NCBI GenBank assembly: GCA_964491915.1
Contig: CAZBHS010000029.1
Span: 9,581-73,580, forward strand
Direction of reading: 5' to 3'
DNA: 64,000 bases
Origin: JAHELQ01 sp964491915
Lineage (GTDB): Bacteria; Acidobacteriota; Aminicenantia; UBA2199
This document shows positions 1-8,541 of this stretch, piece by piece; positions within the stretch are counted from its first letter, which is position 1; each line of letters opens with the position of its first letter. Position numbers and translations under genes: made by a program. The notes beneath the pieces were generated by a model. That model saw only the letters and a list, made by a program, of their open reading frames with translations. It had not been told where the DNA came from and ran no database searches.

Positions 1-1
1 T

Positions 2-1081
2 TGCAAGGAAATAGAAGGTTCAGAAGACCTCAATATACTAAGGGAGCTAAGGAATTGCTTTGCTCATTCTAGTGGAAATTTAAAAAGCGGTAAGCACGAA
101 AAATTGTGTAACAAACTCAAAAAGCGATTCGAACTAACAGAAAAAGATCATGAGCCAAACGAATTTCCTTTGCCTTCGACGCAAGTGATCGGAGAGCTTT
201 TTAACTCTTGTTTATCTTATTCGGAGAAATGTCTTCAATTAAAATCAGAAGGGAAGGGATACTTGTTTGAGAAGGAAAATTCGAAGACCTTTAACAAAAG
301 CTGGGATTGGCATATCGACAGCGATCATTCAATCGAAGGGATTGATCTAGAAAAAGTTGGACGTTTTGTAGATTCGGCTAATAAGAATAGAGATAAAGAG
401 ATAAAAGACGATCCTCGTCAAGTGCTGCGAAAGTTTGAATTGGTGCGGGATAACAAGGTCACCAACGCTGGATTTCTGTTGTTCTCGAAGGATGATTCGG
501 CCCTCTCAACCATTGAATTGGCCAGGATCCAGGACAACCATATTATCAAAGACGGCTTGACCCTGAAATCCGATCTGCTGTCTGAAGTGGAAGCAGTGAT
601 GAGTTATATCAAGAAACAAATTAACAAAGCCTATATCTTCACCGGCGAGATTCAACGGGTAGAGCGATGGGATTATCCCCTTGACGCCGTGAGAGAGATA
701 GTCGTCAACGCCATTGTTCACCGGGATTACAGAGAATCTTCCGATAGTATCATTAAAATCTACGATACTAGAATCGAATTCTTCAATCCGGGAAAACTCC
801 CTGAAGGTATGGATGTCGAGATACTACTCTCCGGGGATTATGTCTCGAATATCCGCAACAAAAAAATCGCTGAAATATTCAAAGAAGCGAATATGATCGA
901 AAAATATGGATCCGGAATCCGACGGATCCTCGAAGGATTCAAGGCGCATGGTTTGCCGGAACCTGTGTTTGAAGAGGTGGGCAATGGATTCCGGGTGACT
1001 ATATACAAAAATGAATCTCCGGATATCCCCTCAACAGGATCGAAAAACACCCTACAGCGAAACATAGGTGCCCCCAAATGA
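2..1081 (+). CDS. HATPase-type RecG-like regulator, 5'-truncated by window edge
   Basis: The reading frame is open from the left edge to the stop, so the gene very likely begins outside the window; the only start-like codon near the edge is a weak TTG at 104. The C-terminal two thirds match the second half of the RecG-like/AlbA transcriptional-regulator family: an LTNAGFLLF-like segment, the GHKL ATPase N-box NAIVHRDY (about 690-725), IEFFNPGKLPEG, RNKKIAE and the closing YGSGIRRI motif. The usual N-terminal AlbA DNA-binding domain is absent. In its place is a helical segment containing LRELRNCFAHSSG, which resembles the RN-FAH motif of MltR/DUF4145/HEPN-like domains. Its stop overlaps the FAAL start by four bases (ATGA), so the two genes are translationally coupled. 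Role inferred: ATP-binding regulatory protein. The domain swap may be genuine or an assembly join. Confidence 0.7.
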   Translation, partial: CKEIEGSEDLNILRELRNCFAHSSGNLKSGKHEKLCNKLKKRFELTEKDHEPNEFPLPSTQVIGELFNSCLSYSEKCLQLKSEGKGYLFEKENSKTFNKSWDWHIDSDHSIEGIDLEKVGRFVDSANKNRDKEIKDDPRQVLRKFELVRDNKVTNAGFLLFSKDDSALSTIELARIQDNHIIKDGLTLKSDLLSEVEAVMSYIKKQINKAYIFTGEIQRVERWDYPLDAVREIVVNAIVHRDYRESSDSIIKIYDTRIEFFNPGKLPEGMDVEILLSGDYVSNIRNKKIAEIFKEANMIEKYGSGIRRILEGFKAHGLPEPVFEEVGNGFRVTIYKNESPDIPSTGSKNTLQRNIGAPK

Positions 1082-2748
1082 ATGAAACCGCTAAAAGGAA
1101 GAACTATCCAGCGACAGGGCGCTCGAAAGTTAGGAACCTGGAAGGTGCTCTCGCAGTGAATCTTCTATCGATCCTGGAAGAGCGGGCTTTTAAGATGCCC
1201 CACCGGGTGGCGTTCAACCTTTATAAAAATCGCGCCTGCACCTCTGCGGAGTTGTGGAAGGGAATCTGCAATGTGGGCGGTTTTTTATTGGAGAAGGGAA
1301 TCGAGAGGCAAGCAAGGGTGTTGGTGGCGATGCCAAACTCTGTGGAATTCTTTTTCGCATTCTACGGGGTGCAACGGGCAGGTGGAATTGCGGTTCCGGT
1401 GTTTCCCGGACTCGGAAAGGAGAGGATTCTCTCGGTGGCCCGGTTATCAGATTGTTCCCGGATTATTATTCCCCGGTCGTTCGGCGATCGCAAAACAAAA
1501 GAACTTCGGGACCTTGCCGAAGAGAGAGATATCGAGGTGTTCATGGTTGACGAATGCCTCGATAACGACGGGAACTCGAACTTTCCAATTGCTGAAAACG
1601 ACGATATCTCGTTCATCCAGTTTACCTCCGGCAGTACAGGCGATCCCAAAGGGGTGGAGCTGACCCATCGCAATCTGGCCACCAATATCAAGCAAATGAT
1701 CGCCGGCATGGAGATCACCGAGGAAGACTCCTTCGTCTCCTGGCTGCCGGTGTACCACGACATGGGACTCATCCTTATGACCATGGCGCCCTTCTATCTG
1801 GGGATTCCGCTTTTCATTCTACCCACCGGACTGCATTACCTGGAAGCCTGGCTGCGGACCATTCACGATACCAAAGCCACATTCACCGCCGCTCCGGATT
1901 TCGCCTACCGCCTCTGTTTATTATACGTCAAACAAAAAGAAGCGCTCGATTTATCCTCGCTGCGGGTGGCCCTCAATGCCGCCGAACCGGTTCGCGCCAC
2001 CACCATCCAACAATTCGAAGCGGCCTTCGGTTTGAAGAATGTCCTCCTTCCAGCCTATGGATTGGCGGAAGCCACAGTAGGTGTGAGTTCCTGGCGACCC
2101 GGCCGCCCCATAAAAACCGACGACCGCGGCTGCGTCTCTGTAGGCAAACCTTTTCGCGGTATCCAGTTGAACATTGTTTCGGAAGAGGACAATCATCCGC
2201 TTCCGGCAAATGAAATCGGCGAGATAGTCATCGACAGCCAGGCCAATACCAGGGGCTATTTCAGAAATCCTCGAGCGACGAAGGAATTGCACACTGGAGA
2301 CGACTGTATAAGAACCGGCGACCTTGGCTATTGTGACGGCGAAGGCGACATCTTCATCGTGGGCCGCAAAAAGAATATCATTATCCAGGGAGGCGTCAAC
2401 CTCTCGTCCCGGGAAATCGAAGAACTCATCGACCGCTTCCCGTTCGTGCGCCGCTGCGCCGCCGTCGGCATAGACCGGGGCCGCCTGGAAGGCGAGCAAG
2501 CCTACATCTTCATAGAACCCCGACTGCCGGGAAAGTCTATGCGAGACGACAATCTCCTGGAAGAACTCTCCATCGAAGTGGTCCAGGCGTTCTACCAATC
2601 CTTCGGTTTCCGCCCAGGCCGCGTGATGTTCACCAAACGGTCAACCATCCCCGTCACTCCCAACGGCAAAATCCGATACCAACAACTCAAAAAACTCTAT
2701 CTAGACAACACCCTCCAGGATCAGAACCTAATCTTGTTTCCGAACTGA
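1078..2748 (+). CDS. Fatty-acyl-AMP ligase (FAAL) family enzyme
   Basis: A 556-residue ANL-superfamily adenylating enzyme. Visible motifs are the P-loop FTSGSTGDPKGVELTH (about residues 183-198), SWLPVYHDMGLI, AAPDFAYRL and AYGLAEATVG, the combination typical of FAALs rather than acyl-CoA synthetases, then TGDLG and the C-terminal NGKIRYQQL lysine motif. FAALs convert fatty acids to acyl-adenylates and hand them to an acyl carrier protein, usually to start lipopeptide or polyketide synthesis. No carrier protein is encoded next to it. The NRPS-PKS line begins 25 kb downstream with a condensation domain, so a role in N-acylating that product is possible but unproven. The ATG start overlaps the upstream regulator stop. 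The gene is convergent with the AAA-nuclease gene 10 bp away, with no obvious terminator between. Confidence 0.85.
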   Translation: MNETAKRKNYPATGRSKVRNLEGALAVNLLSILEERAFKMPHRVAFNLYKNRACTSAELWKGICNVGGFLLEKGIERQARVLVAMPNSVEFFFAFYGVQRAGGIAVPVFPGLGKERILSVARLSDCSRIIIPRSFGDRKTKELRDLAEERDIEVFMVDECLDNDGNSNFPIAENDDISFIQFTSGSTGDPKGVELTHRNLATNIKQMIAGMEITEEDSFVSWLPVYHDMGLILMTMAPFYLGIPLFILPTGLHYLEAWLRTIHDTKATFTAAPDFAYRLCLLYVKQKEALDLSSLRVALNAAEPVRATTIQQFEAAFGLKNVLLPAYGLAEATVGVSSWRPGRPIKTDDRGCVSVGKPFRGIQLNIVSEEDNHPLPANEIGEIVIDSQANTRGYFRNPRATKELHTGDDCIRTGDLGYCDGEGDIFIVGRKKNIIIQGGVNLSSREIEELIDRFPFVRRCAAVGIDRGRLEGEQAYIFIEPRLPGKSMRDDNLLEELSIEVVQAFYQSFGFRPGRVMFTKRSTIPVTPNGKIRYQQLKKLYLDNTLQDQNLILFPN

Positions 2749-2757
2749 GGGATATCT

Positions 2758-4350
2758 CTATTCGCCGGTTTGGACAAACATAGGGGAGACGGTGACGCCG
2801 GTCATCTCATCTGTATAAGGGGCTTCGTATTTCTTCCGGTTTTCTTTATCGACAGCTTCGATGAACAATACCAGATGGATCTCATGCAATCCCAATTGCC
2901 GGCCGTAATGCGCTGATTGCTTCAGGCTTGAAGAGTATGCCGAAGAGGCTGAAAAAGACTTCAACTCAATTCCATAGGTCTTGCCTTTGTATTTGACGAT
3001 GATGTCGATCTTTCCATTTCCGGTGGGAAACTCTGGAAACACACGCCCGCCATGCCGTTCCACCAAATTAAATAGGAACATATATATATTGAAATGGAAG
3101 ACAGCTTCGTACAGGCGCAGATCTTTGCGCCGGGGCGCGTCTTTGAACAACCAATGACGGTTCCGGACGAGGTAATCTTGATAGCGCTGAATAATACTCG
3201 AGATATCGAGCCCATCCTCGGCGAAGGCGTCTGAGAGATCATCCATTGGTTCCACCAATTGGCCCATATCTTTGAACAATTCATTGGAGAAATAGTTGAA
3301 CAACCTCTTTTGAACAAACGGATTGGAAAAACGGATGACAAATTTGCCGTCCATTTCCACCGGCTCGATCACTCCGTTCATGTATAGGTAATTGGTGCTT
3401 TTGTCGTCAAATTTGAAACTGGACAGCTCACCGGTTTTGTACATATCCAGCACCACATTGCGATGGGGCGCCACATCGGCCTTGTGAATGATATTCAATA
3501 TATTGGAATTGGGAAGTACATTGACCGCAGCCTCGCGGATTTGTTCAAAATGCTCTAGCGTGAGGGGTCTATCCTTACGCTCATTGTATTTGTCCGTCAA
3601 CAACTCCCCGAACCAGCATGTCAGGCCCGGCTGGCCATTGGTTTCGGCGAAGATTTTTTCGATCACCTCTTCGGCGATGGGTTGGCCGCTCTCCCGCTCA
3701 TACCATTGAAACATCCCTTGAACCTCTTCAAACGTGAGATTCGGAATATGCAGACCCCGCTGGACATTGAAGGGCGAACCTTTGTGGCTGTCGATGCCCA
3801 GCACACTGCGAATACCCACCAACGCCAGACCATGTAAAAGGTAGGATTTTTGATCCGGCGTTTTGTCGATCTCGTCCAACCGGGTAATATAGAGATTTCG
3901 CAAGGTGCTGACCACCGCGTCGATGGCTTCGTTGGCCAAGGCGTCGAACTCGTCCAGAATTAATATTAGGGGTTTATCGAGAACGTCACGTTTGAAAATG
4001 TCCTGGAATTTGCTTTGAGTATCGACGCCGGGGAAATTTTTGCCCAACCCGTCTCCGATCCGTTGCGCGATGTCGCCGAGTACTTTTTTGGGGTCCGATT
4101 GATCTTTCAGGCTTTCGAGGTTCAACTTCAATACGTCGAAACGGTCGTCCTGTCTCAATTGAAACAAGATTTGCTGCATGATCCATGATTTGCCCGTTTG
4201 CCGGGGCGCCCATACCGTGACGTAATGACCGCTGGCATCGGGACTTTCGCCCAATAAGTGAAGATAAGCCTCATGGATCAAGCGCTTTCGGGGGGCGTAA
4301 TAATGCAGATTATTGTCTACCGGTCCATAAGAAACGAATCGCCTCGTCAT
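2758..4350 (-). CDS. AAA-like ATPase fused to a PD-(D/E)XK nuclease-like domain
   Basis: A 530-residue protein. Near the N-terminus is Walker A APRQTGKS (about residues 48-55), and Walker B LILILDEFD follows at about 128-136, as in the AAA-like STAND-related ATPases. The C-terminus (about 430-500) carries GGRVFPEFPTGNGKIDIIV then YGIELKS, the D...ExK arrangement of PD-(D/E)XK nucleases. This two-domain design is widespread in bacteria and usually annotated as an AAA-like/PDDEXK protein of unknown function; DNA processing or defence is suspected. The ATG overlaps the stop of the upstream RND exporter by four bases, so both are probably made from one transcript, although no functional link is obvious. 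Confidence 0.8.
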   Translation of the reverse strand: MTRRFVSYGPVDNNLHYYAPRKRLIHEAYLHLLGESPDASGHYVTVWAPRQTGKSWIMQQILFQLRQDDRFDVLKLNLESLKDQSDPKKVLGDIAQRIGDGLGKNFPGVDTQSKFQDIFKRDVLDKPLILILDEFDALANEAIDAVVSTLRNLYITRLDEIDKTPDQKSYLLHGLALVGIRSVLGIDSHKGSPFNVQRGLHIPNLTFEEVQGMFQWYERESGQPIAEEVIEKIFAETNGQPGLTCWFGELLTDKYNERKDRPLTLEHFEQIREAAVNVLPNSNILNIIHKADVAPHRNVVLDMYKTGELSSFKFDDKSTNYLYMNGVIEPVEMDGKFVIRFSNPFVQKRLFNYFSNELFKDMGQLVEPMDDLSDAFAEDGLDISSIIQRYQDYLVRNRHWLFKDAPRRKDLRLYEAVFHFNIYMFLFNLVERHGGRVFPEFPTGNGKIDIIVKYKGKTYGIELKSFSASSAYSSSLKQSAHYGRQLGLHEIHLVLFIEAVDKENRKKYEAPYTDEMTGVTVSPMFVQTGE

Positions 4351-6575
4351 GGCCTCATTTTATCAGAAGTTCGCCCCAAAAGCAAAGGCCGCCGGCGGCC
4401 GAAGATCGCGGGGATGATGACGAGATCGCCTATTAGGGCCAAAAGGATGGCGAAGGCGGAGAGGATGCCCATGCGGGAGACCGGCATGAGGTCGCTGAAA
4501 TAGCAGGCGGCGAAACCAAGGGAGAGGATGATGGAGGTGAGGATGTGGGCGGGGGCTGTGCGCCGCAATGTATCGACAATGGCGGATTCCGGATTGGAAC
4601 CGGCTGATAGGGTGAGAAAATAGCCCATGGTGTGCAGAGTGTCGTCAACCGCCAGACCCAGCACAATCGAAGCGGTCATCACCGACACACTGTCCAGCGG
4701 AACTCCCAACCATCCCATACCGCCGAACACCATAACAATAGGCCAGACATTGGGAATCAACAACCGCAGGCCCAGGCAGACGCTGCGAATCAATAACAGG
4801 AATACCAGGCAGACGCAACACAAGGTAATGGATAGCGAGATAGCCAAACCCCTGAGCAATGTTTTTTGAGCCTTTAAAATCAAGGGATATTGCCCGGTGA
4901 TAAAAAATTCGGAATCGGGAAACACTGTTTCCGCTATGGCGACAATCCGCTCGAACACCGGCTCCGCCCGGTCGAAACTGAGCATCGGCAAGAGCAACGT
5001 CACCCTCGCTCGAGCCCCTTCTGGGGTCAGCAATGCCCGGAGCAGGGGACGGCTGTCCGGTGATGTCTGAAGCAAGCCGATGGAGAGCCAGCGAATGCTG
5101 TCCGTCACTGTCCCTTCCACCAACACGTAACGGATGGCGGATTCCACCAAATCCCCGGAACTCATCACTCCCCGGATCAATGGTTCCGACCTCAACAATT
5201 CCGCCAACCGGGCCAATTTTTTTTGCGAGTCGGGATCGAGAAATCCCCCTTCCCGGGACAACACCAATTCGGCGGCAAACACACCGACGCCCTCTCGCTC
5301 CAACCGTTCCATTTCCATCCTGCTAGGGTGATGGGGCGGCAAGTAGCGGCCCATGTTATCATCGATTTGTAATTGACTGATCCCCACCAGCGCCAAACCG
5401 ACAAGCACCGCCATGGCAAACCAGACCTTTCGCCGATTGCCCACCGCCAGGGAAGCCAATCTATAACCGGCATCGCTTGACATTTTTTCAAACCGCCGCC
5501 GGCGCCGGCTCGAATACAGATCGCCGGAAAAAAGAAGGAGCGCCGGATAGAGGGTGAAAGCCAAAACAGTCATGATAACGATGCCGATGGCGGACCACAT
5601 CCCCAATGTTCGTACCGGAGGACTATTTCCAAAGGCCAGAGAGCCGAACGCCGCCAATGTGGTGATCCCGGTCCAGATGACAGGCTTCGCTTTTTGAAGA
5701 TAGGCGTTTATCACCGCCTGCTTGTGATTGTCACTCTCCAGCGACAATCGCCGGAACGTCATCAAGATATGAACCGCCGTCGCCAGGCAAATCACGAATA
5801 AAATGGGAGCCAGGATGATATTGACCAGATTCAAGTGAACGCCGGCGTATCCCATAACGCCGAACAAAATCCCCTGGCATACCAATACAAATAACAACGG
5901 AATCAACACAAATCGCAATCGCCGGAAAACAAAAGCCAGTATCGTCATCGCCATTATCAAAAGCAACGGCAAAAAACGCGACGCCATCTTGTAGAGCGAC
6001 CTGTTCATCTGTAGATGCAATACCGGCAGCCCGGAGAGGTGAGCCTCCAAATCCTTTGGTGTTTGTGAGATTTGATTCTCGATTTTCGTCAATAGCGCCC
6101 GTTTATCTCCGGGAGAGAGATCTTTCAGCAGCACCAGTGTCGTAACGATCGCGCCATAACTACTGATCCAACCGCCCCCTGTCTCGAGCCCATCCCTTTG
6201 TATCTCCAAACGGAAGGCCTGGATATCCAGCGGCGGCCATTGCCATAATTTCCAATTATGACGGGCGCGCAAACCCACCACCGCCTCCACACCCTCGAGG
6301 GCCGCGATTCTGTCTTCCAATTCCCCCATAAACCGGAGTCCCGCCTCAGTCCAGAGAGCGGATCCTCCGGCGGCGATCCTGACGGCGTGTCCGCTGCCGA
6401 AATGGTCGTGGAACTGTTGATAATGAAGCAACGACTCCGCGTCGTTGGTGAAAAACACCTCCGGCGCGTTGTCGTTTTGCAAGCGTAGAATTCCCGGCGC
6501 TATGATGAGGAAGATAACGATATGGATGAATATTACAATTTTTTTATGTCTGAGTAAGACCTCCAGGGCATTCAT
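4347..6575 (-). CDS. RND/MMPL superfamily exporter
   Basis: A 742-residue inner-membrane protein with the duplicated RND architecture. It has a TM helix at residues 12-30, a periplasmic loop, then a block of about five helices from residue 200 to 350 (motifs IILAPILFVICLATAVHIL and TLAAFGSLAFG). A second half repeats the pattern, with TM near 390, a periplasmic loop, and helices 575-735 containing MTASIVLGLAVDDTLH and a second TS-LGF segment. The acidic VDD in the second half fits the proton-relay helix of RND pumps. Size and lack of neighbouring adaptor or outer-membrane channel genes fit the HAE3/MMPL type, whose members move lipids or hydrophobic small molecules. Substrate is unknown; the convergent FAAL gene makes a lipid conceivable. 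No strong ribosome-binding site precedes the ATG. Confidence 0.85.
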   Translation of the reverse strand: MNALEVLLRHKKIVIFIHIVIFLIIAPGILRLQNDNAPEVFFTNDAESLLHYQQFHDHFGSGHAVRIAAGGSALWTEAGLRFMGELEDRIAALEGVEAVVGLRARHNWKLWQWPPLDIQAFRLEIQRDGLETGGGWISSYGAIVTTLVLLKDLSPGDKRALLTKIENQISQTPKDLEAHLSGLPVLHLQMNRSLYKMASRFLPLLLIMAMTILAFVFRRLRFVLIPLLFVLVCQGILFGVMGYAGVHLNLVNIILAPILFVICLATAVHILMTFRRLSLESDNHKQAVINAYLQKAKPVIWTGITTLAAFGSLAFGNSPPVRTLGMWSAIGIVIMTVLAFTLYPALLLFSGDLYSSRRRRRFEKMSSDAGYRLASLAVGNRRKVWFAMAVLVGLALVGISQLQIDDNMGRYLPPHHPSRMEMERLEREGVGVFAAELVLSREGGFLDPDSQKKLARLAELLRSEPLIRGVMSSGDLVESAIRYVLVEGTVTDSIRWLSIGLLQTSPDSRPLLRALLTPEGARARVTLLLPMLSFDRAEPVFERIVAIAETVFPDSEFFITGQYPLILKAQKTLLRGLAISLSITLCCVCLVFLLLIRSVCLGLRLLIPNVWPIVMVFGGMGWLGVPLDSVSVMTASIVLGLAVDDTLHTMGYFLTLSAGSNPESAIVDTLRRTAPAHILTSIILSLGFAACYFSDLMPVSRMGILSAFAILLALIGDLVIIPAIFGRRRPLLLGRTSDKMRP

Positions 6576-6625
6576 TCTTTAAAACGCCCCGGAGCGTCGA
6601 GTATGAGATAATTTCTTAATTGAAA

Positions 6626-7228
6626 TTATTTGTGTTCCAGTAAAGTACAGCAATTTGTCAGCGGCGCGGTAAACGGAGTGATAATCGAAAAACCCTGGCC
6701 TTTGCCCACCGACTGCAAATTGGAGCGGAATCTAAAACCGGTGAAACAACCGGGATCCACTTTAAATTTAGCCACTTTGTGAGTCATCCGGTTTTTAGCG
6801 GTGACAATCCATTTCTGCGGATTTACACTCAAGATTTCCCAGGTGAGGGGACGGGACGGGGGCGTGATCATCCGCGGAGGTTTTCTCATCAAACCTTTGC
6901 CCTGGCCTTGCGGAGAGGGGGTGTCCATCACGAGATTCCCCAGGCTGGCGTTATTGGGTCCCTTGACCACGAACCGCTGCCCCGGTTTGATCCGGCCGAT
7001 TTCGGCGTCGAATGTCTGGCCCTTGAACGTTGACGGAGGCAACCGGAATTTCACCATATTTCCTGTGGCGATCTCTCTGGCGGTAACAACCCAGGTCCCG
7101 GCGTCAATCGAGATAACTTCGTAATCCAACATGCCGCCCTGAAGATTTTTAGCGTCCACTACCATTCCGGCCATTAAAAGTGCCAGGCAGGCTACCATCA
7201 ACTTACCTATAAGATTAAAACGTTTCAT
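6626..7228 (-). CDS. Secreted protein with two related beta-rich repeats, unknown function
   Basis: About 200 residues. I place the start at the Met before KRFNLIGKL because GGAGG sits eight bases upstream; an ATG 15 bases further upstream overlaps that ribosome-binding site. Residues 1-27 form a signal peptide (basic head, hydrophobic core, cleavage near VDA-K). The mature part contains two copies of a roughly 60-residue unit: one around YEVISIDAGTWVVTAREIATGNMVKFRLPP and one around WEILSVNPQKWIVTAKNRMTHKVAKFKVDP (both cited here as landmarks only). Each is followed by a 'KGQ' or 'GFR' turn and an isoleucine-rich strand. No catalytic motif or known family was recognised. The gene lies just upstream of the RND exporter on the same strand, 50 bp away, so it may share its transcript. 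Confidence 0.65.
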   Translation of the reverse strand: MKRFNLIGKLMVACLALLMAGMVVDAKNLQGGMLDYEVISIDAGTWVVTAREIATGNMVKFRLPPSTFKGQTFDAEIGRIKPGQRFVVKGPNNASLGNLVMDTPSPQGQGKGLMRKPPRMITPPSRPLTWEILSVNPQKWIVTAKNRMTHKVAKFKVDPGCFTGFRFRSNLQSVGKGQGFSIITPFTAPLTNCCTLLEHK

Positions 7229-7380
7229 GTTATTGCCCTCCATAACCCGCTTTCAACAACAAACACGGGCGATTTGTGAAAAAACTTAATTTACTGCCAA
7301 GTAAAACCATTATATTTAAATGATATATCTATTTCAATCGATATCTCATTTTTAATCGAGAATTTCTTAAAATAGAAAAT

Positions 7381-7399
7381 GTGTAAAATATTTTTACAC
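7381..7399. promoter_or_regulatory. Dyad operator 1, GTGTAAA-N5-TTTACAC
   Basis: GTGTAAAATATTTTTACAC, a perfect inverted repeat with 8-bp arms around TAT. It is the first of three copies of the same dyad in this intergenic region. Confidence 0.65.
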
Positions 7400-7450
7400 G
7401 TAACGAATGAGAAACTCCGATTGTATAAAGTTTTTAGAAAATCGCCGTAA

Positions 7451-7469
7451 GTGTAAAGAAAATTTACAT
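7451..7469. promoter_or_regulatory. Dyad operator 2, GTGTAAA-N5-TTTACAt
   Basis: GTGTAAAGAAAATTTACAT, matching the same 19-bp consensus with one arm mismatch, 70 bp from operator 1. Confidence 0.6.
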
Positions 7470-7534
7470 ATTGTGGTAATAATTGTAGCAATACCCTATA
7501 TGACAGCTTTTAAGGAGTAAACCCTAAAACTATA

Positions 7535-7553
7535 GTGTAAAATAAATTTACAC
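7535..7553. promoter_or_regulatory. Dyad operator 3, GTGTAAA-N5-TTTACAC
   Basis: GTGTAAAATAAATTTACAC, perfect 7-bp arms, 84 bp from operator 2 and about 80 bp upstream of the sigma-54 promoter. That distance suits an upstream activator site, but the cognate regulator is not in the window. Confidence 0.65.
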
Positions 7554-7634
7554 AAAATGTTGACAACCAACCAGCGCTGACAGTTCAGTCATCCAGGAAC
7601 CCCTGGTATTGTACGTTTCAAAACACTACTAAGC

Positions 7635-7650
7635 TGGCACGATATTTGCT
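7635..7650 (+). promoter_or_regulatory. Sigma-54 (-24/-12) promoter
   Basis: TGGCACGATATTTGCT matches the RpoN consensus TGGCACG-N4-TTGCW at every conserved position. It lies 55 bp upstream of the 7705 start, oriented towards it. Confidence 0.85.
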
Positions 7651-7704
7651 ATCTATATATATGACATTAAAAAAAGTATCAAACATCGACCGGGAGGTGT
7701 GTAA

Positions 7705-8190
7705 ATGAATAAGATGATAAAGGTTTTGATTGTAGTGATTGTGAGCCTTCTCCTCACAACGACATTGCTCAGCTCTAATACCGAAAGCGAAACAAAAGAC
7801 ATTCACGCATTACTCTTCAAAGGATCCGCGACTCTACAAAAAAGTTACTCGAGCTTGTTTTTATTGGTTAACGAGATCACAATGGTGGAGACCACGGGAC
7901 AGATTGACTTTTTAACCGCCCAGGATACCATCGACTCAATCAAATACACTCTGCTGGATTCACGCGACTTATTTACCCGGGCAAAAGATATGTCAACTCA
8001 GCCCATATCGGATATTTGCCTGCGCAAAATCGGCGAGATCACAGACATTCTCGAACAAGTGGGCGGCATAGGAAATTCTCTAAAAGAAGAAAAAGTTCCC
8101 GCCAAAGAGATATTCCGCGCATTGAACGAAAAATACTTGAAATGTCTGCGGATCGATTGTATCACCGGCGCCCATTCATTGAACGACTAG
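7705..8190 (+). CDS. Small secreted/membrane-anchored protein under sigma-54 control
   Basis: 161 residues. Start ATG preceded by GGGAGGTG. Residues 5-24 (KVLIVVIVSLLLTTTLLSS) form a signal peptide or N-terminal anchor. The rest is mostly helical and polar, with regularly spaced hydrophobics suggesting a helical bundle, and two late cysteines flanking RID (C-L-R-I-D-C, about residues 148-153) plus one near residue 110. No family recognised. Its promoter region is unusually elaborate for such a small gene: a perfect sigma-54 site and three upstream dyads, so expression is probably conditional and activator-dependent. It stands alone, with no co-directional gene within 200 bp. Confidence 0.7.
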   Translation: MNKMIKVLIVVIVSLLLTTTLLSSNTESETKDIHALLFKGSATLQKSYSSLFLLVNEITMVETTGQIDFLTAQDTIDSIKYTLLDSRDLFTRAKDMSTQPISDICLRKIGEITDILEQVGGIGNSLKEEKVPAKEIFRALNEKYLKCLRIDCITGAHSLND

Positions 8191-8308
8191 CGCCGGCCGC
8201 CGTTCATTCATAGCCATTACCAGTAAGATTACGCCCTTCCATAAACGACTCGTTTTCCCGCCTTTACTTTAAAAAGCGCCGATGTTTGAAGTAAAATAGC
8301 GTTGAGTA

Positions 8309-8337
8309 TTGAAATACAACGATATTTTTCTTATAAT
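8309..8337 (+). promoter_or_regulatory. Sigma-70-type promoter of the microcompartment remnant operon
   Basis: TTGAAA (8309-8314), 17-bp spacer, TATAAT (8332-8337), about 70 bp upstream of the BMC fusion ORF and pointing towards it. Confidence 0.6.
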
Positions 8338-8409
8338 ACATCTTTGTTTTAAAAAAACAAATAATGCCGGAAAGGCAAATAGACTAGTAATCACAGAATA
8401 GAAGGGCGC

Positions 8410-8538
8410 ATGTCAGACGCATTGGGTATGATAGAAACAAAAGGCTTCGTTGCCGCGGCGGCGGACGCCGTGATTATGGCCATCGTGGACATCATCGAAA
8501 TCGACGGCAAAGAACAATTATTATTCAACCAGGGATGA
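8410..8538 (+). pseudogene. BMC shell-protein scrap: BMC-H N-terminus joined to BMC-P C-terminus
   Basis: A 42-residue ORF. Its first 16 residues, MSDALGMIETKGFVAA, are the canonical start of a hexameric (BMC-H, PduA/CcmK-like) microcompartment shell protein, normally about 90 residues long. The remainder, ADAVIMAIVDIIEIDGK..., instead resembles the C-terminal strand of the pentameric EutN/CcmL family (BMC-P), which ends in a DA-AI-GIVD-type motif. The simplest reading is a deletion running from the start of a BMC-H gene to the end of a BMC-P gene through GC-rich alanine codons (gccgcggcggcggac), removing whatever shell genes lay between. It could be a real genomic deletion or an assembly collapse of repetitive shell genes. 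It cannot form a shell tile. The next gene, deoC, starts 3 bp after its stop. Confidence 0.65.
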
Positions 8539-8541
8539 TTA

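Larger units (their letters stand above)
7229..7704. other. 476-bp regulatory intergenic region between divergent genes
   Basis: AT-rich region with no convincing gene. It holds three 19-bp dyad operators (7381, 7451, 7535) and a sigma-54 promoter (7635), described separately. A small open frame on the minus strand here (7291-7491) has no ribosome-binding site and an amino-acid composition expected of AT-rich noncoding DNA. Confidence 0.7.

Noticed and set aside
1078..2748. FAAL as loader of the NRPS-PKS line
   Set aside because: Plausible biochemically but 25 kb away with unrelated genes between; not claimed beyond a possibility.
7291..7491. A 66-residue minus-strand protein
   Set aside because: No ribosome-binding site; overlaps two dyad operators; composition of AT-rich noncoding DNA.
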